Source: Silicimonas sp. (lineage in GTDB: Bacteria > Pseudomonadota > Alphaproteobacteria > Rhodobacterales > Rhodobacteraceae). Taken from it: a DNA stretch of 51,056 nucleotides. Shown piece by piece: positions 1 to 7,217 of this stretch; the stretch's first letter is position 1; each line of letters begins with the position of its first letter. Position numbers and translations under genes: made by a program. The DNA lies in contig JAJEAC010000090.1 of assembly GCA_022824315.1 (NCBI GenBank), positions 1 to 51,056 on the forward strand, written 5' to 3'. The notes beneath the pieces were generated by a model, which saw only the letters and a program-made list of their open reading frames with translations, did not search any database and was not told the DNA's origin.

Positions 1-115
1 GAGCCGGGCGAGGATTCTGGTCTCGCGCCGCAGACCCGGCAACGGCGGCCGGTGCCGGGTTCGAGGGGAACCCGGGCCCTGCAAGGCCCTCCGGGCATCC
101 GCTCATGTCGTTCAT
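1..115 (-). CDS. N-terminal fragment of an unidentified protein (cut by window edge)
   Basis: An open leftward frame starts at an ATG whose first base is 115 and runs off the window with no stop in 38 codons. A strong ribosome site, AAGGAGG, lies 5 nt before this ATG, which is the main reason to believe the start; a second ATG at 106 is in the same frame. The visible residues (MNDMSGCPEGLAGPG, then Ala/Pro-rich) have no signal peptide or membrane segment and match no family I recognise. It is divergent from the transporter operon that begins at 852. The sequence to the left of the window would settle its identity. Confidence 0.5.
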   Translation of the reverse strand, partial: MNDMSGCPEGLAGPGFPSNPAPAAVAGSAARDQNPRPA

Positions 116-851
116 GGCGTCCTCCTTGCATCCGGTGCGGCTTGGATTGCGTCGTGGCCTTCACGCGTCCCGACTGACGCGTCGCTGCCATCCACGTGAC
201 AAAGCCTGCGCGATGTTCCCGGATTGTTCGAGCCTGAATGTTGCGTTGGTTGCTCGATCATGGGGCAGTCTGCAAACGTTTCACCGAGGGCGCAGTCCCA
301 GCGCATCGCGTTCAGGACACATGCCATCCAGGTCCTCCAGATTACGATCGAGGTCATGGCCGAAGGCCCTTGCGAAGTTGCGGCACATCGCGTCCGGCGG
401 GGGCTCTCCGCTTCAGTCCTCCCCGGGAACCCGGGCCAGGGCAGGCACCGGCTCCATGGGGTCCCGAATGCGCGCCTGCTGCGGCTCAAGCTCCGCGCCG
501 GATACCGCGTGAACCTCAACCATCTCTGCGGCCGCCGCGAACGCGACGAAACCATGTGCCGTCGGGCTGCGTCACCCTGCCGGATGGGCGGACGCCTCCG
601 GGCCATGGTTCAGCAACGCTTCCGCGATGCCGATTCCGGCATCGCAGGGCAACCCTGCCTCCGTTGTCACTGTTGTCGGCGGACCCATGGCAACGCTGCC
701 ACGGTCGCACCAATGTAGACAGCCGGCAAATCACCATTCATGGCACAATCCGGAATTCCGTGAAAAAAAAATGCCTCACACACACAACCTTGTTGAAATT
801 ACGTAATTGCTGGTGTTGGGTGCAAGTTGACAAATCCTCGGGGGGAACCAC
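116..851. other. 735-bp intergenic region, no recognisable gene
   Basis: Several overlapping frames are open here on both strands, but the translations are arginine/serine-rich, low in hydrophobic blocks and resemble no family I know, as expected from chance open frames in GC-rich DNA. The right end becomes AT-rich (about 755-840), which fits the promoter of the ABC transporter operon. The length is unusual for a simple divergent promoter region, so a decayed gene is possible, but I cannot identify one. Confidence 0.5.
797..808. promoter_or_regulatory. 12-bp palindrome upstream of the transporter operon
   Basis: AATTACGTAATT is a perfect palindrome inside the AT-rich stretch 44 bp before the start codon of the first transporter gene. 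Its position and symmetry suit a dimeric repressor or activator site. No regulator gene is adjacent, so the cognate factor is unknown. Confidence 0.35.
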
Positions 852-1952
852 ATGGACGCATCGCGGACCGGCGACAACTTCGTGGTATTCGAGAAGGTAC
901 AGAAGAGCTACGACGGCGAAACGCTCGTCGTCAAGGACCTGAACCTGTCCATCGCAAAAGGCGAGTTCCTGACCATGCTGGGGCCGTCCGGTTCGGGAAA
1001 GACCACCTGCCTGATGATGCTTGCGGGCTTCGAAACAGCGACCCACGGAGAAATCCTCCTCGACGGCAAGCCCATCAACAACATCCCTCCACACAAGCGC
1101 GGAATCGGAATGGTCTTCCAGAACTACGCGCTGTTTCCGCACATGACGGTCGCAGAGAATCTCGTTTTCCCGCTTGAGGTGCGCAAGATCGGCAAGGCCG
1201 AGCGCGAGGAAAAGGTGCAACGCGCGCTCGGCATGGTGCAGATGGGCGAGTTCGGCGGCCGCCGCCCGGCCCAGCTGTCGGGAGGCCAGCAGCAGCGAAT
1301 CGCGCTCGCCCGCGCGCTTGTCTTCGAGCCTGAACTCGTGCTGATGGACGAACCTCTCGGCGCGCTCGACAAGCAACTTCGCGAGCACATGCAGTTCGAA
1401 ATCACCAATCTTGCGCACGAACTTGGCATCACCACCGTGTATGTGACCCACGACCAGACCGAGGCACTGACCATGTCGGACCGCGTCGCGGTGTTCGACG
1501 ACGGCCGGATTCAGCAGCTTGCAGCGCCGGACGTCCTGTACGAGGAGCCCGAAAACAGCTTCGTGGCTCAGTTCATCGGCGAGAACAACACGCTCTTGGG
1601 CAAGGTGGAATCGATCAGGGACGGGCACTGCACCGTCAGCCTAGATTCCGGCGAAACGATCGATGCAAAGGCCGTGAACGTGTCCTCGGTCGGCGAACGC
1701 ACGCTGGTCTCGATTCGCCCCGAGCGAGTCGAATGCAACAAGAACCGGCTGATGGAAGGCGCGCATACGCTCAAGGCGGAAGTGCTTGAGTGCATTTACA
1801 TGGGAGACGTGTTTCGCACCCGGCTTCGGGTCGCAGGCAAGGACGACTTTGTCGTCAAGACCAGGAATGCCCCGGACCAGGCCCGCCTGGAAGCCGGGAA
1901 AGTTGTCGAATTGGGGTGGTTGCCCGACGACTGCCGCGCACTTGATGCCTGA
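852..1952 (+). CDS. potA: Polyamine-type ABC transporter ATP-binding protein (PotA-like)
   Basis: The 366-residue protein is the cytoplasmic ATPase of a spermidine/putrescine-type importer. Walker A GPSGSGKT is at about 44-51, signature LSGGQQQR at 142-149, Walker B ELVLMDEP at 161-168 and the switch histidine near 200. The C-terminal third after about residue 240 fits the TOBE/OB regulatory domain of the PotA/CysA group. The ATG at 852 is preceded by a GGGGGGAA ribosome site. It is the first gene of an operon continuing with the binding protein and two permeases. The substrate is inferred from the family: polyamines are likeliest, but related roseobacter systems may carry other small cationic compounds. 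Confidence 0.93.
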   Translation: MDASRTGDNFVVFEKVQKSYDGETLVVKDLNLSIAKGEFLTMLGPSGSGKTTCLMMLAGFETATHGEILLDGKPINNIPPHKRGIGMVFQNYALFPHMTVAENLVFPLEVRKIGKAEREEKVQRALGMVQMGEFGGRRPAQLSGGQQQRIALARALVFEPELVLMDEPLGALDKQLREHMQFEITNLAHELGITTVYVTHDQTEALTMSDRVAVFDDGRIQQLAAPDVLYEEPENSFVAQFIGENNTLLGKVESIRDGHCTVSLDSGETIDAKAVNVSSVGERTLVSIRPERVECNKNRLMEGAHTLKAEVLECIYMGDVFRTRLRVAGKDDFVVKTRNAPDQARLEAGKVVELGWLPDDCRALDA

Positions 1953-1988
1953 TTGGCGCGCGTGCAGGTCTATCCGCCACTCCAAACG

Positions 1989-2024
1989 AGGAACTCCAGA
2001 GTTATTCCCGAGACCGGAGTTCCT
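1989..2024 (+). promoter_or_regulatory. Intercistronic hairpin between potA and potD
   Basis: AGGAACTCC (1989-1997) and GGAGTTCCT (2016-2024) form a 9-bp stem in the 103-bp gap between the ATPase and the binding-protein gene. There is no T-tract, so it is more likely an mRNA stability or processing element than a terminator. Such hairpins often allow the binding protein to be made in excess of the ATPase. Confidence 0.45.
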
Positions 2025-2055
2025 GCAACGAAGTCGGGAAACAAGGAAGACAGAG

Positions 2056-3165
2056 ATGAAACTCAAGAAGACAGTACTTGCAGCGGCTGCTCTCACCCTG
2101 GCGGTGGGTCCGACCGCTGTGTCGGCCCAGCTGGCCGACGACATCACGCTCGTGTCTTGGGGCGGGGCGTATCAGAAGTCGCAGCATCGGGCCTACGTGG
2201 AGCCTTACATCGCGGACAATCCAGAAGTCACGGCGGTATGGGACGAAAGCTCCTACGAAGCGGTGGCAAAGCTGCGCGCCATGAACGAGGCCGGCAACGT
2301 CACGTGGGACCTCGTCGACGTCGTCGCATCTGACGCCATTCGCCTTTGTGACGAAGGCCTTGCCATGGAAATCGACCATGACGAGCTGCTTGCCCCGGCA
2401 CCCGACGGCACGACGGCATCCGAAGACTTCGGCAACCTGATCGTCTCGGACTGCTTCATCCCGCAGATCGTCTACTCGACCACCTTCGGCTACCGGACCG
2501 ACATGGTCGGCTCGACGCCGCCGACCGACGTTTGCGCGGTCTTTGACCTGGAGATGTATCCGGGCAAGCGTTCCCTCGAGAAGCGCCCGATCAACAACAT
2601 GGAGTGGGCCCTGATCTGCGATGGCGTTCCCAAGGCCGACGTCTATGACGTGCTTGAGACAGACGAAGGCCAGGCCCGCGCTTTTGCCAAGCTCGACACG
2701 ATCAAGGACGACGTGATCTGGTGGAGTGCCGGAGCCGACACGCCGCAACTTCTCGCGGACGGAGAGGTCGTGATAGGCTCGACTTACAACGGCCGTCTCT
2801 TCTCGGTTATCGAGGAGCAGAACCAGCCGGTCGGAATGCTGTGGGATGCGCAGGTCTTCGATCTTGACGGCTGGATCATTCCGGCCGGCCTGTCTGAGGA
2901 CCGTCTTGCGCGTGCGAAGGACTTCGTGAGGTTTGCCACGGACACCCAGCGCCTTGCCGATCAGGCCAAGTACATCAGCTACGGCCCCGCACGCATGTCC
3001 TCAGCGCCGCTTGTCGGCATGCATGCCGACCTTGGCATTGACATGGCGCCACACATGCCGACAGATCCGGAAAACGCCAAGAACACCTTCCTCTACAACT
3101 ACGAGTGGTGGGCGGACTACCGGGACGATCTGGACGCCAAGTTCCAGGCCTGGCTGGCGCAATAG
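2056..3165 (+). CDS. potD: Periplasmic polyamine-type substrate-binding protein (PotD-like)
   Basis: The 369-residue protein starts with a typical Sec signal peptide: MKLKK, a hydrophobic core and a probable cleavage after VSA at about residue 24. The mature part (DITLVSWGGAYQKSQ...) is a type II extracellular solute-binding protein of the PotD/PotF group. I chose the ATG at 2056 because it follows AAGGAAG and opens directly into the signal peptide; the frame is open further upstream but overlaps potA. The protein would capture the substrate in the periplasm and deliver it to the two permeases encoded downstream. A 12-bp-stem hairpin follows the gene. Confidence 0.92.
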   Translation: MKLKKTVLAAAALTLAVGPTAVSAQLADDITLVSWGGAYQKSQHRAYVEPYIADNPEVTAVWDESSYEAVAKLRAMNEAGNVTWDLVDVVASDAIRLCDEGLAMEIDHDELLAPAPDGTTASEDFGNLIVSDCFIPQIVYSTTFGYRTDMVGSTPPTDVCAVFDLEMYPGKRSLEKRPINNMEWALICDGVPKADVYDVLETDEGQARAFAKLDTIKDDVIWWSAGADTPQLLADGEVVIGSTYNGRLFSVIEEQNQPVGMLWDAQVFDLDGWIIPAGLSEDRLARAKDFVRFATDTQRLADQAKYISYGPARMSSAPLVGMHADLGIDMAPHMPTDPENAKNTFLYNYEWWADYRDDLDAKFQAWLAQ

Positions 3166-3176
3166 CACGGCCTAGG

Positions 3177-3208
3177 GAAGCAGGCCGGATTCCGGTCCGG
3201 CCTGCTTC
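3177..3208 (+). promoter_or_regulatory. 12-bp-stem hairpin after the binding-protein gene
   Basis: GAAGCAGGCCGG (3177-3188) pairs perfectly with CCGGCCTGCTTC (3197-3208) across an 8-nt loop. No T-run follows, and the operon continues 14 bp downstream, so a partial terminator or 3' stabiliser that sets the ratio of binding protein to permease is the best reading. Confidence 0.5.
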
Positions 3209-3221
3209 ATGAGGGGACACG

Positions 3222-3515
3222 ATGCCAAAGGGCTACATAATTGCGCATATCACCGTCCGTGATCCTGACGCCTACAAGGAGTACGTCGAAAAGGACACGC
3301 CGATCCTGGCGGGCATGGGCGCCAGATTCATCATCCGTGGCGGACGGTCCACGCAGGTTGAAGGCGAACTTCACGAGCGGCATGTCGTGATCGAGTTCCC
3401 GTCCTACGAGGACGCGATTGCCGCCTATCATGACCCTGAGTACCAGGCCGTCGCGGAGATTCGTCGACGCACGGCAGAGAGCAGCGTTGTCGTCGTCGAG
3501 GGTCACGACGGATGA
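3222..3515 (+). CDS. DUF1330 family protein inside the transporter operon
   Basis: This 97-residue protein has the DUF1330 pattern: an N-terminal KGYIIAHITVRDPDAY strand-helix, a central GGR, and FPSYEDAIAAYHDPEYQ. The family adopts a dimeric alpha/beta ferredoxin-like barrel and has no established activity. GAGGGG precedes the ATG. The stop overlaps the permease start by ATGA, so translation of the two genes is probably coupled. Its place between the binding protein and the permease suggests a role linked to the imported compound, but that is inference only. Confidence 0.85.
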   Translation: MPKGYIIAHITVRDPDAYKEYVEKDTPILAGMGARFIIRGGRSTQVEGELHERHVVIEFPSYEDAIAAYHDPEYQAVAEIRRRTAESSVVVVEGHDG

Positions 3516-5053
3516 CCGCCACCGATTCTCCTGTACTGACCGCCGACGGCACGCCACTCAAGGCGAGCCTCAGGCGGGCGCTGCGACGCGAGAAGGCCCG
3601 CGCCTTCCTGCTGGTGTCTCCGCTGCTCCTCTTCGTGTTGATGACTTTCATCGCTCCCATCGCGGACATGCTGTTCCGTTCGGTCGAAAACGGAATTGTC
3701 CACGACACGATCCCCCGCACGGTCCAGGCACTCCGAAACTGGGATCCAGGGGAAAGCGAGGTGCCGGGCGACGACGTGTTCGAGGCGTTCTACACGGACA
3801 TGGTCTTCGCGGTTGAACGCAAGAGCCATACGCGGCTCGGTTCCCGGCTCAACTATGAGCGTACCGGGCTTGCCTCGCTGTTCCGAAAGTCGGGACGGCG
3901 CGTGGGCACGTTTGACACCAAGGACTACGCGGACGCGTTCAACATGCTCGATCCGGCGTGGAATGACCCGGCGACTTGGGACATGCTGGCAGAATCCGAA
4001 GCCGCCAGTCTCCCGCACACCGCTTCCGCCTACGCGACATGGCTGGGGGTGGTCCTGGCCGATGGCGGCGACCCGCTCGAAGAGGAGCCTTGGGACGTCC
4101 TTTATGCGGCACTCTATTCGGACCTGATGCAGGCTCCTGCGGGAGGGTTCGAGAATCCGCTCCTGGACGATGCGCAGTCCGCAGCGACGGGGTTCGAGCC
4201 AGTCAGTCTCCGCGAACAGTTCGGGGCAATTGACGAAGACTGGCTCGATCCACAGGTGTGGCGAACCATACAGACATATGCGGCCCGCTACACGCCGGGC
4301 TATTTCCTCAATTCAGTCGACCTGAAATTGACCGCCGACGGCGTGCAGTACCGCGACGAGGGTGACCGCATCTACATCCTGCTTTTTGGGCGCACGCTCT
4401 ACATGTCGCTGGTGATCACGATTTCCTGCATCCTTCTCGGCTATCCGGTGGCGTTCCTTCTCGCCAATCTGCCGCTGCGCACGGCGAACATCTTGATGAT
4501 ACTCGTGCTTCTTCCCTTCTGGACCTCGCTTCTGGTGCGAACGAGTTCGTGGAAGGTGCTGCTGCAGCAGCAGGGCGTCATCAACGACATTCTTGTGGCA
4601 CTCCGGATCGTGGACGATGCGAGCAGGCTCGTCCTGATCAACAACCAGACCGGCACGATCATCGCCATGACGCACATCCTGCTTCCGTTCATGATCCTGC
4701 CGCTCTACTCGGTCATGAAGACCATTCCGCCAGCCTATGTCCGCGCCGCCAAGTCGCTGGGCGCGACGGACTGGACCGCCTTCTGGCGCGTCTACTTTCC
4801 GAACTCGGTGCCAGGAATCGGCGCGGGTTCGGTGCTCGTGTTCATTCTGGCGATCGGGTACTACATCACGCCGGAACTGGTTGGCGGCACACGCGGCGTC
4901 TTCATCTCCAACCGGATCGCGTATCACATTTCGTCATCGCTCAATTGGGGCCTCGCGGCTGCGCTCGGAACGATTCTGCTCTTTGCCGTCCTGATTCTCT
5001 ACTGGACCTACGACAAGATCGTCGGCATCGACAACGTGAAGCTCGGAGGCTGA
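3512..5053 (+). CDS. potB: ABC transporter permease PotB-like, with a large periplasmic insertion
   Basis: This 513-residue inner-membrane permease is much longer than usual PotB (about 285). The first membrane segment lies at about 31-55. Roughly 220 mostly hydrophilic residues follow before the next segment at about 290, and then the canonical permease core. The binding-protein-dependent transport signature is visible as RAAKSLGATDWTAFWRVYFP at about 411-430. The insertion should face the periplasm between membrane segments 1 and 2, where it could contact the binding protein. Similar enlarged PotB proteins occur in Rhodobacterales. The start overlaps the DUF1330 stop, and the stop is 1 bp before the next gene. 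Confidence 0.9.
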   Translation: MTATDSPVLTADGTPLKASLRRALRREKARAFLLVSPLLLFVLMTFIAPIADMLFRSVENGIVHDTIPRTVQALRNWDPGESEVPGDDVFEAFYTDMVFAVERKSHTRLGSRLNYERTGLASLFRKSGRRVGTFDTKDYADAFNMLDPAWNDPATWDMLAESEAASLPHTASAYATWLGVVLADGGDPLEEEPWDVLYAALYSDLMQAPAGGFENPLLDDAQSAATGFEPVSLREQFGAIDEDWLDPQVWRTIQTYAARYTPGYFLNSVDLKLTADGVQYRDEGDRIYILLFGRTLYMSLVITISCILLGYPVAFLLANLPLRTANILMILVLLPFWTSLLVRTSSWKVLLQQQGVINDILVALRIVDDASRLVLINNQTGTIIAMTHILLPFMILPLYSVMKTIPPAYVRAAKSLGATDWTAFWRVYFPNSVPGIGAGSVLVFILAIGYYITPELVGGTRGVFISNRIAYHISSSLNWGLAAALGTILLFAVLILYWTYDKIVGIDNVKLGG

Positions 5054-5054
5054 A

Positions 5055-5909
5055 ATGTCCGGCCTGCCCCCATATGCCTCCTTCACCCAGAAACTCTGGT
5101 ATTACGCGTTCCGCGTGATCTGCGGCGTTGTCTTCTTCTTCCTGATCGCCCCGATCATCGTGATCGTACCCCTGAGCTTCAACGCGGAGGACTTCTTCAC
5201 CTTCACGCCCGAGATGCTCGCCCTCGACCCCGACGGGTATTCGCTCAAGCACTACAACGACTTCTTCACGAATCCGGACTGGCAGCAGGCAATGTGGAAC
5301 TCCATTCGCATTGCACCGATGGCCACGCTCCTGTCCGTGTCCTTCGGCACGCTGGCCGCGATCGGCCTGAGCCAGCCGCATGTGCCGTTTCGTCGGGCGC
5401 TCATGGCAATCCTGATCTCGCCGATGATCGTGCCGCTGATCATTTCTGCCGCCGGGATGTATTTCTTCTACAGCCGAGTCGGACTTCAAGGCTCTTATTG
5501 GGGCGTCGTGCTGGCTCATGCAGCACTTGGAATTCCCTTTGTCATCATCACGGTGACGGCAACCCTCGTCGGCTTTGACCGGAGCCTCACGCGCGCCGCG
5601 GCCAATCTGGGCGCGAACCCGGTCACGACCTTTGCCAAGGTCCAGATGCCGCTCATCCTGCCCGGCGTGATTTCCGGGGGGCTTTTTGCCTTCATCACGT
5701 CCTTTGACGAAGTCGTCGTCGTGCTCTTCGTCGGTTCGGCGGGCCAGAAAACGCTGCCTTGGCAGATGTTCACCGGCCTCCGCGAGCAGATCAGCCCCAC
5801 CATCCTGGCGGTTGCGACGATTCTCGTGACAATCTCGGCCATCCTGCTTGCCACGATCGAGATCCTCCGCCGCCGCTCCGAACGGCTGCGAGGCATGTCG
5901 CCGGGCTGA
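5055..5909 (+). CDS. potC: ABC transporter permease PotC-like
   Basis: The 284-residue inner-membrane protein is the second permease of the importer and has normal PotC length. A hydrophobic segment near residues 15-38 is followed by a short periplasmic stretch (FTFTPEMLALDPDGYSLKHY) typical of PotC, and then the permease core with the EAA-loop equivalent RAAANLGANPVTTFAKVQMP. It starts one base after the potB stop codon. Together with the ATPase, the binding protein and PotB it makes a complete transporter. No clear intrinsic terminator for the operon was found directly downstream; the hairpin near 6000 has its T-run on the other strand. Confidence 0.92.
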   Translation: MSGLPPYASFTQKLWYYAFRVICGVVFFFLIAPIIVIVPLSFNAEDFFTFTPEMLALDPDGYSLKHYNDFFTNPDWQQAMWNSIRIAPMATLLSVSFGTLAAIGLSQPHVPFRRALMAILISPMIVPLIISAAGMYFFYSRVGLQGSYWGVVLAHAALGIPFVIITVTATLVGFDRSLTRAAANLGANPVTTFAKVQMPLILPGVISGGLFAFITSFDEVVVVLFVGSAGQKTLPWQMFTGLREQISPTILAVATILVTISAILLATIEILRRRSERLRGMSPG

Positions 5910-5991
5910 AGACGACCCACGCTGCAATGACCCGTGCCTGATGCGATCAGGCCGTCGGTCGCGGCAGTTTCCTTCGCGTGCTCGGCAAAAA

Positions 5992-6019
5992 AACGGGCGG
6001 GCATAATGGCCCGCCCGTT
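5992..6019 (-). terminator. Intrinsic terminator of phaP1
   Basis: An 11-bp perfect GC-rich stem (AACGGGCGGGC / GCCCGCCCGTT) with a 6-nt loop is followed, on the minus strand, by seven T residues. It lies 48 bp beyond the phasin stop and terminates leftward transcription. Confidence 0.85.
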
Positions 6020-6025
6020 CCGTTC

Positions 6026-6046
6026 GCCAACAGGGGGGATGTTGGC
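6026..6046 (-). other. 3'-UTR hairpin with C-rich loop, phaP1 copy
   Basis: On the minus strand GCCAAC, a 9-nt loop ATCCCCCCT, and GTTGGC form a hairpin just before the phaP1 terminator. The same stem and a similar loop recur after phaP2 at 6926-6948. A C-rich, anti-Shine-Dalgarno-like loop next to an intrinsic terminator is the layout of several alphaproteobacterial trans-acting small RNAs, so this may be a 3'-UTR-derived sRNA. Confidence 0.4.
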
Positions 6047-6066
6047 AACAAACCGCCGCGTACCTG

Positions 6067-6510
6067 TTACACGGCCACCTTTTCGGTGGCTGCGCTCATC
6101 TCTGCGGCAGCTTTCTTGACGGCCTTCGAAGCATCGCTGCCAAGGTCCTTGCCGGCGGCGAGCATCAGTTCAACCGTTTCCACTTGGACTTTCTTTGCGA
6201 CCTCAGCGAAAGCGGCCAGCGACTCGGCGCTCATTTCGGCCTGGGCTGAAGCGAACTCGGCCATTGCCTTGCTGTATTCCGCTGGATCTTCCTTGACGTT
6301 GGTGACATTGCCGAACTTGCCAATGGTTGCCTTGGCCCAGCCTGCAGAAATCTCGGTCGACCTCTCGGCGGCATCCAAAACGACTTTCGACATCTTGTCC
6401 GCAGCCGACGCCTGGTTCTTGAACACCTCATTGAACGCGCCCGTGTCGACAGGGAACGCACCCATCATGTCCTTCATCATCTTCGTGTACTCGTTTGCAG
6501 TCTTCGTCAT
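6067..6510 (-). CDS. phaP: Phasin family protein (PHA granule surface), copy 1
   Basis: The 147-residue, helix-rich, Ala/Lys/Glu-rich protein coats polyhydroxyalkanoate granules. It shares with the second copy at 7209 the opening (T/S)K.ANEYTKMM, the motif AEKSTEISA/AERSTEISAGWAK, and the C-terminal VQVETVELMLAAGKD. I chose the ATG at 6510 because GGAGAGAAG precedes it and it aligns with the start of copy 2; the longer frame upstream is cysteine-rich and unlikely. It is transcribed leftward as a single gene, with its own intrinsic terminator and palindromic operator region. Confidence 0.9.
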   Translation of the reverse strand: MTKTANEYTKMMKDMMGAFPVDTGAFNEVFKNQASAADKMSKVVLDAAERSTEISAGWAKATIGKFGNVTNVKEDPAEYSKAMAEFASAQAEMSAESLAAFAEVAKKVQVETVELMLAAGKDLGSDASKAVKKAAAEMSAATEKVAV

Positions 6511-6560
6511 CTTCTCTCTCCGTGTCTTGGAAACGGGCAGCGCCCGGGTTTCTTCGCTGA

Positions 6561-6615
6561 TGCAGCATACATATATGCTGCAACGCAGCAATTCAAGATT
6601 ATTTCTGCACTGCAG
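6561..6615 (-). promoter_or_regulatory. Probable PhaR operator/promoter region of phaP1
   Basis: Three symmetric elements are visible: TGCAGCATA-N4-TATGCTGCA (6561-6582), CTGC-AAC-GCAG (6578-6588) and CTGC-ACT-GCAG (6605-6615). CTGC-N3-GCAG is the reported binding sequence of PhaR, the PHA-sensing repressor of phasin genes in Rhodobacter. The promoter presumably lies here, about 50-100 bp before the start codon. The phaR gene itself is not in the window. Confidence 0.65.
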
Positions 6616-6670
6616 CAACAGTCTTTTGCTTCATTTCAAAGAAATAGTTCGATCCGGTCGCCTTCACCCA

Positions 6671-6742
6671 TGACACGCGCTGCGAAATTGCGAATCGGAA
6701 AGCTCTCGCAGGTTCCGGATCCGGGAATTTCGCAACGTGTCA
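6671..6742. repeat. 72-bp interrupted inverted repeat
   Basis: The outer arms TGACACG...TGCGAAATT (6671-6677 and 6681-6689) match AATTTCGCA...CGTGTCA (6726-6734 and 6736-6742), giving 16 paired positions around a 36-bp centre that contains the palindrome CCGGATCCGG. It lies in a non-coding gap between the phaP1 promoter and the phaP2 terminator. It could be a miniature mobile element remnant, a large operator or an RNA hairpin. I found no second copy in the window. Confidence 0.5.
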
Positions 6743-6895
6743 GGATCGCCCTTCGCGGCACATCCGCGCTTCGGGGAACGCGGCAACATGCCCATCCGGC
6801 TGGTCTTCCGGTACGGATCGCATATCGAAAGCAACGTGCCCGGGCCAGAACTGAAAGACACCGCCGGGGGAACGCCGAGTGCTGCGCAGGAAAAA

Positions 6896-6916
6896 GGCGG
6901 GCCGTTACGGCCCGCC
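6896..6916 (-). terminator. Intrinsic terminator downstream of phaP2
   Basis: A perfect 9-bp stem (GGCGGGCCG / CGGCCCGCC) with a 3-nt loop is followed on the minus strand by five T residues. On the plus strand it is followed by AGTTTT, so it may be weakly bidirectional. It lies about 290 bp beyond the phaP2 stop, after the second C-rich-loop hairpin. Confidence 0.75.
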
Positions 6917-6925
6917 AGTTTTGGA

Positions 6926-6948
6926 TGCCAACAGGGAGGAAGTTGGCA
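6926..6948 (-). other. 3'-UTR hairpin with C-rich loop, phaP2 copy
   Basis: On the minus strand TGCCAAC, loop TTCCTCCCT, and GTTGGCA form a 7-bp stem and 9-nt loop. The loop contains TCCTCCC, complementary to Shine-Dalgarno sequences. It is followed 9 bp later by an intrinsic terminator, exactly as after phaP1. Because it is 260 bp from the phaP2 stop, it could be the 3' part of a long UTR or of a separate small RNA. Confidence 0.45.
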
Positions 6949-6973
6949 ATCGCAATCGAATTACTGGCTCACA

Positions 6974-7217
6974 CTTGATTTTTTCCGCAACGAGCGCAAC
7001 TTCCGCGCCCGCCGCCGGGAAACGGCCCAAGTCACCGTGAAACGTGCATGGCACGAAGCCGAACACGCAAATGCCAGTCAACGCGATGATCCGACTTGGA
7101 AATCGTCCGTTCCGCGCGTCGCGATAGGCATGCCCAACTCATTGAAACAAAGCAAGAAAAATGGATTCTTGCGCTCTCTGCCTGCGAATTGCTGCGCAGG
7201 TTGCTCAATCACGAGGC
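6974..7217 (-). repeat. Non-coding repeat, copy A (3' of phaP2)
   Basis: Read leftward from the phaP2 stop codon, this region is similar to 27114-27350 read rightward upstream of rpsO. The core 7018-7097 aligns without gaps to 27228-27307 with 11 mismatches in 80 positions (counted by hand). Further matched blocks lie on both sides, such as ATTCGCAGG and GCGCTCGTTGCGGAA. No plausible protein is encoded. Confidence 0.7.

Noticed and set aside
827..832. TTGACA as -35 box for the transporter operon
   Set aside because: It lies about 20 bp before the start codon, so its -10 would fall inside the coding region.
112..942. Several open frames of 160-235 codons on both strands upstream of potA
   Set aside because: They overlap each other, are rich in Arg/Ser/Cys and show no family motifs; none has both a ribosome site and plausible composition.
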